A DNA stretch of 59,545 bases from the NCBI GenBank assembly GCA_002172675.1, contig NETF01000164.1:1-59545 (forward strand), read 5' to 3'. Below the pieces are notes generated by a model. That model was not told the origin of the DNA, did no database searches, and worked only from the letters and a program-made list of their open reading frames with translations. Position numbers and translations under genes: made by a program. Positions 53,246-59,545 of the stretch are shown here, one piece after another. Position 1 is the first letter of the stretch. Each line of letters starts with the position of its first letter. Source of the stretch: an unicellular cyanobacterium SU3 (lineage in GTDB: Bacteria > Cyanobacteriota > Cyanobacteriia > Cyanobacteriales > Microcystaceae).

Positions 53246-53286
53246 GGTTTGCAATTCTGCTTTGCAAGCAGAATGCAAGGCAAACC
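53246..53286. repeat. 41-bp palindromic element near the transposase start
   Basis: GGTTTGC (53246-53252) pairs with GCAAACC (53280-53286). Inside, ATTCTGCTT-TGC-AAGCAGAAT (53254-53274) is a perfect 9-bp hairpin. It lies in frame between MSQLPRLG and LYSKHLKKHL, where transposases of this type usually have little or no sequence, so it probably inserted later. Confidence 0.65.
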
Positions 53287-53440
53287 AAGACGGGGTAATT
53301 GACTCATCTTTTTTCAATAAATATAAATTATTGAGAACGTTTTCTGATCTTGACGGCGTTTTGTTTTCTCAATCCCTGATTATACAAAGCTTTTAACCCT
53401 CAGTGTCGGACTCCCAGGTAAGGAGTGCAAGATGTCAGAA

Positions 53441-53480
53441 AACAAAAAAAAGCACCATATTCTTTGTAAAAATATGGCGC
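53441..53480 (-). terminator. Rho-independent terminator of the ClpC-type gene
   Basis: On the minus strand GCGCCATATT (forward 53471-53480) pairs with AATATGGTGC (forward 53452-53461), with one G-T pair, followed by eight T. It ends the transcript about 40 bases after the stop codon. Confidence 0.88.
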
Positions 53481-53518
53481 ATCGTTGGGAAAAAATATTA
53501 AATTTTCATTGAAACAAC

Positions 53519-55888
53519 CTAACGATCAACATAGGCGTAATTAGGTTGTAAGGTAGGCTGAACAATAACTTGATTATCCCCAGAAACATCCACTTTCACA
53601 TTGTCACCATCTTGGATATTTCCAGCTAAAATTGACTCAGCCAAACTATCTTCTAACCGTCTCATAATGGCACGACGTAAAGGTCTTGCACCGTAACTCG
53701 GATCATAACCTTCTTCAACCACTAAGGCTTTAAAATCATCACTAACGGTTAAAGTAATTTCACGTTGTTCGTACAATTGTTGAGCCACTTCTGCTAATAA
53801 AATATCAGCGATGTCTGTGACTTCAGGTTTAGTCAGTTGACGGAAGACAATCACCTCATCTAAACGGTTCAAAAATTCAGGGCGGAAATGCTGTTTTAAT
53901 TCATCATTCACCGCTTCTTGGATGCGTTTATACTGAGTATTTTCCTCATCATTTTCTGTTTCAAAACCGAAGTTATAACCGCCTTTCTCAATTACTTTTG
54001 ACCCTAAATTAGAAGTCATGATAATTAAGGTATTTCTAAAATCAACAGTACGCCCTTTACTATCGGTTAAGCGTCCATCTTCTAACAGTTGTAAGAGTAA
54101 ATTGAAAACATCAGGATGGGCTTTTTCGATCTCATCAAAGAGAACCACACTATAGGGTTTACGGCGAACCGCTTCCGTTAATTGTCCTCCCTCTTCATAA
54201 CCGATGAAACCGGGGGCAGTTCCGATTAATTTAGACACGGTATGACGTTCCATATATTCGGACATATCTAACCGAATCATGGCATCTTTTGAACCGAATA
54301 AAAATTGTGCCAACGCCTTCGTTAATTCCGTTTTACCAACACCAGTAGGACCGGCAAAAATGAAACTCGCAATGGGACGTTTCGGATTTTGTAACCCAAT
54401 CCTAGAACGACGAATCGCTTTAGATACTGCTTTTACAGCGTCTTCTTGACCGATAATCCTCTCATGTAAATTATCTTCTAAATACATTAAAGATTCTGAC
54501 TCGGTTTCTGTCAGTTTGTTAACAGGTACACCCGTCCAAGATGTAACAATTTGGGCGATATCTTCTTCATCAACCACAGGAACTAAAGAGTCAGGATTAA
54601 TGACCGGGGCCTCTTGTTCAGCTTCAAAAGAAGGCTGCATTTTCTTTTGTAAAGAATGGCGTAAATGAATGCGAGATCCCGCTTCATCGATAAGATCAAT
54701 GGCTTTATCAGGTAAGAAGCGATCGCTTATATATCTTTCTCCTAAATTAGCAGCAGCTTCTAGGGCCTGTTTAGAAAATTTCACTTGATGATGGGCTTCG
54801 TATTCTTTACGTAATCCTTGTAAAATTTCGATGGTTTCTTCAACAGAGGGTTCTCCTACCATCACTGGTTGAAATCGTCTTTCTAAGGCTGCATCTTTTT
54901 CGATATGCTGACGATATTCATCTAGGGTTGTGGTTCCTAAACATTGTAATTCACCCCTAGCTAACGCTGGTTTTAAGAGGTTAGACGCATCCATCGCCCC
55001 TCCCATACTGCCGGCACCGACTAAGGTATGAATTTCGTCGATAACGAGGATAATATTGCCGTCTTCTTGAACTTGTTTAACAATAGATTTGAGTCGTTCT
55101 TCAAATTCACCCCGAAACCGAGTTCCGGCTACTAATAACCCCATATCCAGGGCAATCACTCGTTTATCTTGCAGGAGTTCAGGAATATCCCCTTCTATAA
55201 TACGCTGAGCTAATCCTTCTGCGATCGCAGTTTTACCCACCCCAGGTTCTCCCACTAAAACAGGATTGTTTTTAGTCCGACGACCTAATACTTGGATGAC
55301 TCTTTCTATTTCTCGCGTTCGCCCCACAACAGGGTCTAATTGCCCTTCTCTAGCTTTTTTGGTTAAATCAGTCCCAAACTGTTCTAAGGTAGGCTTAGGT
55401 TGGGAAAAACTATCGAATGGAGAGGTTTTTTGTCCTGCGGTTACTGGTACAGGTTCCTCTTCTCCTAACTTTTTCACTAAGGTGGTGCGTAATTCCTGAA
55501 TATCGATACCTTGAGCGACTAGAACTTTGACGGCTACTGTGTTAGGGTCTGATAGCAGTACCAGAAAAATGTATTCTGGGGTGACGTAACTATTATCTTT
55601 TCTGGCTAACTCGAAAGATTTTTCTAAAATTTGTTTAACTGTAGGGGTAAACGGTAAATTATTTGGACTAAATCCCGCCCCTTTTCCCCTTATTCTTTCT
55701 ATGGCTTGTCTTGTTGTGTTTAAGTTTAGCCCCATCTCTTGTAAAATCTTAGCGGATAAAGAGTTTCCTTGACCCAGTAACCCTAATAACAGGTGTTCTG
55801 TCCCCACTAAGTTTTGTCCCATGCGCTGCGCCTCTTCTTGGGCAAGCATGATGGTTTTGATGGCTTTATCAGTAAAATTCTCAAACAT
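53519..55888 (-). CDS. ClpC-type AAA+ protease chaperone lacking the UVR middle domain
   Basis: A 789-aa protein: double Clp N-domain (about 1-145), first AAA+ module with GEPGVGKTA and [12 protein letters not shown], second AAA+ module with GPTGVGKTE and [11 protein letters not shown], and the D2-small domain with [16 protein letters not shown]. The two modules are joined by a short linker ([18 protein letters not shown]). Standard cyanobacterial ClpC (about 820 aa) has a coiled middle domain with a UVR motif at that place. The GFE-type ClpP-binding loop (NFGFE) is kept. It unfolds proteins for ClpP-type proteases. A second, standard clpC probably exists elsewhere. Confidence 0.9.
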   Translation of the reverse strand: MFENFTDKAIKTIMLAQEEAQRMGQNLVGTEHLLLGLLGQGNSLSAKILQEMGLNLNTTRQAIERIRGKGAGFSPNNLPFTPTVKQILEKSFELARKDNSYVTPEYIFLVLLSDPNTVAVKVLVAQGIDIQELRTTLVKKLGEEEPVPVTAGQKTSPFDSFSQPKPTLEQFGTDLTKKAREGQLDPVVGRTREIERVIQVLGRRTKNNPVLVGEPGVGKTAIAEGLAQRIIEGDIPELLQDKRVIALDMGLLVAGTRFRGEFEERLKSIVKQVQEDGNIILVIDEIHTLVGAGSMGGAMDASNLLKPALARGELQCLGTTTLDEYRQHIEKDAALERRFQPVMVGEPSVEETIEILQGLRKEYEAHHQVKFSKQALEAAANLGERYISDRFLPDKAIDLIDEAGSRIHLRHSLQKKMQPSFEAEQEAPVINPDSLVPVVDEEDIAQIVTSWTGVPVNKLTETESESLMYLEDNLHERIIGQEDAVKAVSKAIRRSRIGLQNPKRPIASFIFAGPTGVGKTELTKALAQFLFGSKDAMIRLDMSEYMERHTVSKLIGTAPGFIGYEEGGQLTEAVRRKPYSVVLFDEIEKAHPDVFNLLLQLLEDGRLTDSKGRTVDFRNTLIIMTSNLGSKVIEKGGYNFGFETENDEENTQYKRIQEAVNDELKQHFRPEFLNRLDEVIVFRQLTKPEVTDIADILLAEVAQQLYEQREITLTVSDDFKALVVEEGYDPSYGARPLRRAIMRRLEDSLAESILAGNIQDGDNVKVDVSGDNQVIVQPTLQPNYAYVDR

Positions 55889-56035
55889 AAATTTTTGGGT
55901 TACTTCTCGTTACATTTCTTCATACTATATTTACACTTTATCGTTTTTTGGCAAGGGATGCAGTGAGGATAGCCGTAATCCATCTAAGATTAGGATTAAT
56001 ACTTAGACAGTAGATAATCATATTGAGAAGGCAGT

Positions 56036-56071
56036 GGGAGCAGAGGGAGCAGAGGGAGCAGAGGGAGCAGA
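56036..56071. repeat. Four exact tandem copies of GGGAGCAGA
   Basis: Four 9-nt units run from 56036 to 56071. The flanks carry GCAGTGGGAG at 56031-56040 and 56076-56085. It lies in the 295-bp gap upstream of the ClpC-type gene, on the 3' side of batD. Short tandem arrays of this kind vary between strains of cyanobacteria. Confidence 0.8.
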
Positions 56072-56183
56072 GGAGGCAGTGGGAGAAAGAATATGATTCT
56101 ACGATGATAAGCGGATTTAGTATAAAAAAGCGGTCAGTGTTAAGTGTTATAAGAATATAGCTGATAGCTTGTTAAATTATGAG

Positions 56184-57539
56184 CTAAAAGTCTGGATTAA
56201 GAGATGGTAAAATATCTAAGTCTATTGAGTGCCTTTTATCAGGTTTAGATAATAGATGTAACCAGCGTTTTCTAACTTGACAAAGACTTTGTTCTAACTT
56301 AGCTCCCGACCAGTTTAAATTGCTATCTTTATTGTTATTGTTTCCAAATAAAAGGACTTCAAGTTGTTTAATTTCTTTCGTCAGATCAGAATATTCTAAT
56401 TTAACTAAAAAATCATTTACAGTAACGTTTTCAGTATTTTTAGTTGTATAATTAAGCCATTGAATCAATTCTCTCCAAGTTTTTTGGGCATTATTATTTA
56501 AAGTGGCTTGACGCAAACGCTGAAAGATTACTGGTTCAGATTCACTTCTTTTCTGTCGATAATTTTGATAAAAAATTTGTAACTTTTTGCGATAGTAGAA
56601 AAATATACCCAACAAGAATAAAACCACGATCAGGCAAAGTAACCCTTGTAAAAATAATTGTTGAAGAGGCGTTTTTACTCGAATTTCAACCTTAGAAATA
56701 TCCGTTTTTTCTAAAGATTGAGTCTGAGTATTCCACCAGATAATTGATAAAGGAGGTAATTGGTATTGACCAGGTTTAGAGGCAATATAAGAGATGCGAT
56801 CGCTTCTAATAGCTCTTAACTGACCCCTTTCAAAACGATTGGTTAATAAGGGTGGATCGGGATAAGCGGCTAAACCGGATGTATCCCCAGGATTAATAGA
56901 CGGTAAAAATGTCGCTAATGTATCGACAGCACTAATTGTAACGGTACGTTCAATGGTATCACCCACTTGCAATGGCTTTAGTTCTGAATTCCCATTGATG
57001 TTAACCTCTGTCTTAACCTCAAGGTCGGATGTAGCGATAATCGGTTCTGAAGACTCAGAAGCTAGTTTTGAGGGCAGTTGAGCCATAAAACTGGTCTCTT
57101 GGGTAGATAAAGTGATGGGTTCTCCTGTGCCTCCTCCTGGAACGATTTTCACCGAAATAGCGGGAAGATAATAATGGCCAGGAAGTTGAGGAAACAGGAA
57201 ATAGCTGTGACGCTGATCTGCATAGGTTTGATTTTTGATCCGTTTAGTCAGATTTAACGTAGCATTGGGAGGCACAAAGGCAATAGTATCGTCAATTTGA
57301 ATGTCTGAAAACTGAGGTGCTTTAGCAAACCAACTGTTAACAAAAACATCAACATTAACGATAACTTGTTGTCCAACGACGGGATTTTTGGGTTCTAAAC
57401 TGGTATGCAAAAATACATCAGGATGATCATCTGCTAGAGCATGAGACGTTAAAATTCCACTGTATATCAAGGAAATAAGCAATAAAATTAAGGCTTTTTT
57501 GAGTCTACTTAACCATTGTTTTTCGATTATTTGTTTCAT
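56184..57539 (-). CDS. BatD-family protein
   Basis: A 451-aa protein with a signal peptide (about 15-36, ending in ALA), several beta-rich domains (VFLHTSLEPKNPVVGQQVIV near 44-63; TIERTVTISA; SKPGQYQLPPLSIIWW), a membrane helix (about 307-328) and a cytoplasmic tail. This is the BatD layout of Bacteroides aerotolerance operons. The ATG overlaps the stop of the BatB/C-like gene (ATGA), so they are coupled. The cyanobacterial function is not known. Confidence 0.82.
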   Translation of the reverse strand: MKQIIEKQWLSRLKKALILLLISLIYSGILTSHALADDHPDVFLHTSLEPKNPVVGQQVIVNVDVFVNSWFAKAPQFSDIQIDDTIAFVPPNATLNLTKRIKNQTYADQRHSYFLFPQLPGHYYLPAISVKIVPGGGTGEPITLSTQETSFMAQLPSKLASESSEPIIATSDLEVKTEVNINGNSELKPLQVGDTIERTVTISAVDTLATFLPSINPGDTSGLAAYPDPPLLTNRFERGQLRAIRSDRISYIASKPGQYQLPPLSIIWWNTQTQSLEKTDISKVEIRVKTPLQQLFLQGLLCLIVVLFLLGIFFYYRKKLQIFYQNYRQKRSESEPVIFQRLRQATLNNNAQKTWRELIQWLNYTTKNTENVTVNDFLVKLEYSDLTKEIKQLEVLLFGNNNNKDSNLNWSGAKLEQSLCQVRKRWLHLLSKPDKRHSIDLDILPSLNPDF

Positions 57540-59167
57540 TGATCTTTAGTTTCGAGTTGATATTGAAACTTTTGTTTTAAAAAGTCAGCCGGAGTTGTTT
57601 GCACATTTTGTAGCCATAAATCAGCGATCGCAGTATTACCAATACCATCTAAATTCGGTCGAGGATGGTCATTATTTTGATCGTTGTCTGAAGGAGGTGT
57701 CTCATCTTCAACTATTTTGTCAGCTTTTAAATCCCCTGATTGTTCTTCGGGACGTTGTTTAGCTAATTCCTCTTCTTTTTCTAATAATTTTTGAACAAGA
57801 TCACGATTATTTTGAGCATCAGCATAGTCTGAACGCATTCCTAAAGCCCGATCATAGTTTATCAGAGCATTTTTGTAATCTTCTTGTTGAGCATAAGCAT
57901 TACCCAAATTAAAATAGATTTCTGATGTTTTTGATTTAATCTCAGAAAATTGCTCAGTTGCTTGCTCAAAATCCTCATTAAGATAATAAGCTAGTCCTTT
58001 CCAAAGAGGATTATCAAATCTTTCGGCTGCTTCTGCATAATTACCCCGTTCAAACAACCAACGACCTTGTTGATCACGAGTGAGCCAGAGATTGACGAAA
58101 GAAGACGGTTGTTCAGCTAAATAAATGCCTTGATTCCCATAAGGATCAGCTAAAACAGGGGATTGCCAGAAGAAAAAACCGGCCAAAAACACCGCCAACC
58201 ATTGAATTGTCCACCCACGACGAAACCATAATAATAACAATCCAGCTAAGGGGTAAACTAACCAATAACCTTCATTACGCCAGCGATCGCTATCTGACTT
58301 TTCTATATCGGTTAAGTGTTTCTGAATGTGTTGATAAATTTGCTTGACATCGCTATTATCTAAGCTGACATAGGTTACATAAACCCCTGCTTGACGACTC
58401 AAGTTTTCCAACCCTTGACGATCAAGACGGCTATAGGTTGAATCTGTATTTTTCGCATCGGGAATATTACCCCCTTCTAAGGTTCCTATGCCTAAAACCA
58501 CAATATCATTCTCACTTTGTTGGGAATATTCAATAAAAGCTTGAGTTTGGTCAACTCCAATCCCATCAGTAATAAATAAAATACTACCTGGTACAGTGGT
58601 TTTTGATAAGGCTGTGTCAGCAACCTTTAAAGCCTGATTAGGAGCATTCCCAGGTATGGGCATCAGATCAGAGGAAAGAACCGATAAATAGGTTTCTATG
58701 ATGCGAGAATCCTCCGTTAAAGGCATAACTAAATGACCACTACCAGAATAAGCCACTAAAGCCGTCGATCCAGTGCTACGTAACGCCAAGAGATCCCGAA
58801 TTTTTTGCTTTCCTCGTTCTAAACGTGACGGTTGAATATCAGTCACCGTCATGGAAGGAGAAAGGTCTAAAGCGATCGCCAGTGGTGCTTCATCTTCAGC
58901 AAAAGGGGAAGGTTCTCGTTGCCAAGTCGGCCCAGCTAAAGCAAGGGTCGCTAGAATAAATCCTACCAAAAGCAGTCTATAGGGACGTACTCTTTCTTTT
59001 TCTCCCTTTTTATCAATTAAATAAGGTAAAAGATTCGCTGAAATGAGGTTACGCCATTGAGAAGTGGCTTCTTGCTGCCGTTTGAGTAGAAAATACAGTG
59101 TAAGACTAGGAATTAAAGCCAGCAGCCACAGGGGATAAATAAAGTGAAACTGGGAGAGTTCAATCAT
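57536..59167 (-). CDS. VWA-TPR fusion protein (BatB plus BatC type)
   Basis: A 543-aa protein: two N-terminal helices (about 10-27 and 66-84), a von Willebrand A domain with the MIDAS motif DLSPSMT (D-x-S-x-S) near 100-106 and FITDGIG, two membrane helices (about 296-335), then three TPR-like repeats (about 365-470, WLFERGNYAEAAERFDN, YFNLGNAYAQQEDYKNALIN) and an acidic tail. BatB and BatC are separate proteins in many bacteria and are joined here. A MoxR ATPase usually accompanies them and may lie beyond the window. Confidence 0.85.
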   Translation of the reverse strand: MIELSQFHFIYPLWLLALIPSLTLYFLLKRQQEATSQWRNLISANLLPYLIDKKGEKERVRPYRLLLVGFILATLALAGPTWQREPSPFAEDEAPLAIALDLSPSMTVTDIQPSRLERGKQKIRDLLALRSTGSTALVAYSGSGHLVMPLTEDSRIIETYLSVLSSDLMPIPGNAPNQALKVADTALSKTTVPGSILFITDGIGVDQTQAFIEYSQQSENDIVVLGIGTLEGGNIPDAKNTDSTYSRLDRQGLENLSRQAGVYVTYVSLDNSDVKQIYQHIQKHLTDIEKSDSDRWRNEGYWLVYPLAGLLLLWFRRGWTIQWLAVFLAGFFFWQSPVLADPYGNQGIYLAEQPSSFVNLWLTRDQQGRWLFERGNYAEAAERFDNPLWKGLAYYLNEDFEQATEQFSEIKSKTSEIYFNLGNAYAQQEDYKNALINYDRALGMRSDYADAQNNRDLVQKLLEKEEELAKQRPEEQSGDLKADKIVEDETPPSDNDQNNDHPRPNLDGIGNTAIADLWLQNVQTTPADFLKQKFQYQLETKDQ

Positions 59168-59545
59168 AATTTATTCTATAATCATGATGGACTTAGAAGT
59201 TTGACCCTAATTGGCAGATATAGTTATTAAGTTTGTCAATCGGGCAATTTTTAGAGCGTTTCTGGGTACTGTAACTATAGGGTATCTTAATATCGAAAGT
59301 TTCGGGATATCGTTTTTTAGAGGAAAATTATACAGGATGTTTCTGTTTTTTTATCCTATATTTGGTGATTATCCAGAAAAAATCGGTATAATAAGGGGTG
59401 AGACTGCCTAGCCTTAGGCATTCGTGACAACTTAAGAAAATCAAGCAAATGTCAAGAGAAGTTAAAAAGTGAAAGTGGGCGGATGAGAAAGAAAAAACTC
59501 GCTTTGTCCTAAAATAAAAGGCGATAAACCATAATTAGCTTTCAA
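59168..59545. other. Right-end gap with a promoter-like site and possible gene end
   Basis: No intact gene is recognised in these 378 bases. A TATAAT hexamer lies at 59387-59392. It is followed by a hairpin TGCCTA-GCCT-TAGGCA near 59405-59420, as in a leader or small RNA. On the minus strand an open frame enters from the edge and stops at 59462-59464, ending SEFFLSHPPTFTF. It may be the end of the next gene of the bat operon, but only 27 codons are visible. Confidence 0.3.

Larger units (their letters stand above)
52855..53436 (-). mobile_element. Insertion sequence remnant with truncated IS4-type transposase
   Basis: The terminal inverted repeats are ACATCTTGCAC (52855-52865) and GTGCAAGATGTC (53425-53436). 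On the minus strand a frame from 53307 holds the N-terminal part of an IS4-like transposase: LYSKHLKKHLNCVQLLILSI, WIRLENLAYQFP, RIKKIQRFLSL, stopping after NLWFPI. The catalytic DDE region is missing, so the element cannot move itself. Two small palindromic elements (52930-53021 and 53246-53286) have entered it. Possible flanking duplication AGAAAA is weak. Confidence 0.7.

Noticed and set aside
59211-59411. Plus-strand 66-codon frame at the right end
   Set aside because: No ribosome binding site, unusual composition, and no family resemblance.

Overview
The window is chromosomal DNA of a unicellular cyanobacterium of the Crocosphaera/Cyanothece type. The evidence is low GC content, many HIP1 octamers (GCGATCGC) inside genes, and cyanobacterial marker genes: cruF and cruG for myxoxanthophyll-type carotenoids, the DUF1400, DUF1517 and DUF1823 proteins, phytol and phytyl-phosphate kinase homologues, futB, and glycolate dehydrogenase subunits. 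The genus is inferred, not proven.

Bases 1-6515 are an accessory island. Two type IV pilin-like genes (1318-1914 and 5883-6515) bracket a run of toxin-antitoxin (TA) modules: hicBA, a PIN-domain pair, a decayed relBE-like pair, mntA-hepT and a mazEF-like pair. One nearly identical terminator-like block recurs after the first pilin, after a possible third pilin remnant, after hicA and after hepT, with a shorter relative between. Three of these blocks carry a second dispersed repeat. A brnT toxin gene with a nonsense codon lies at the left edge. A GT39 membrane glycosyltransferase converges on the second pilin.

Bases 8101-18317 hold a DUF1400 alpha/beta hydrolase cut by an in-frame TAG, cobM, cysQ, sodB, a SLOG-fold protein, a Uma2 nuclease carrying a 48-bp in-frame palindromic insertion, an intact brnTA pair and cobN. 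Bases 18401-31033 hold a GAF histidine kinase, nanE, an RDD membrane protein, cruF-cruG, galE, a sulfotransferase, a GT4 glycosyltransferase, and a divergent NarL-type regulator/MASE1 kinase pair. Bases 31290-40752 hold a DUF1963 protein, glcE-glcF-sanA, a DUF29 protein, mfd and a DJ-1/PfpI protein.

Bases 40825-48742 hold tRNA-Lys(UUU), an aldose epimerase with a phytol-kinase homologue, an SDR, a PGM1-like ATP-grasp ligase, and a Nudix/FGGY kinase/DUF92 cluster. The DUF92 protein is a phytyl-phosphate kinase homologue, so both phytol salvage kinases lie within about 6 kb. A decayed MgtC/DUF4010 gene and a DUF1823 gene follow. Bases 48977-59545 hold futB, an esterase, a DUF1517 protein, an insertion sequence remnant holding a nested cruciform repeat, a ClpC-type chaperone without the UVR middle domain, and a batD/batB-batC pair. 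A 133-bp MITE at 43461 shares its ends with the IS remnant.

Most of the window is core metabolism and regulation. The unusual material is the repeat-punctuated pilin/TA island, the small palindromic elements inside coding sequence, the IS/MITE pair and several recent-looking gene disruptions.
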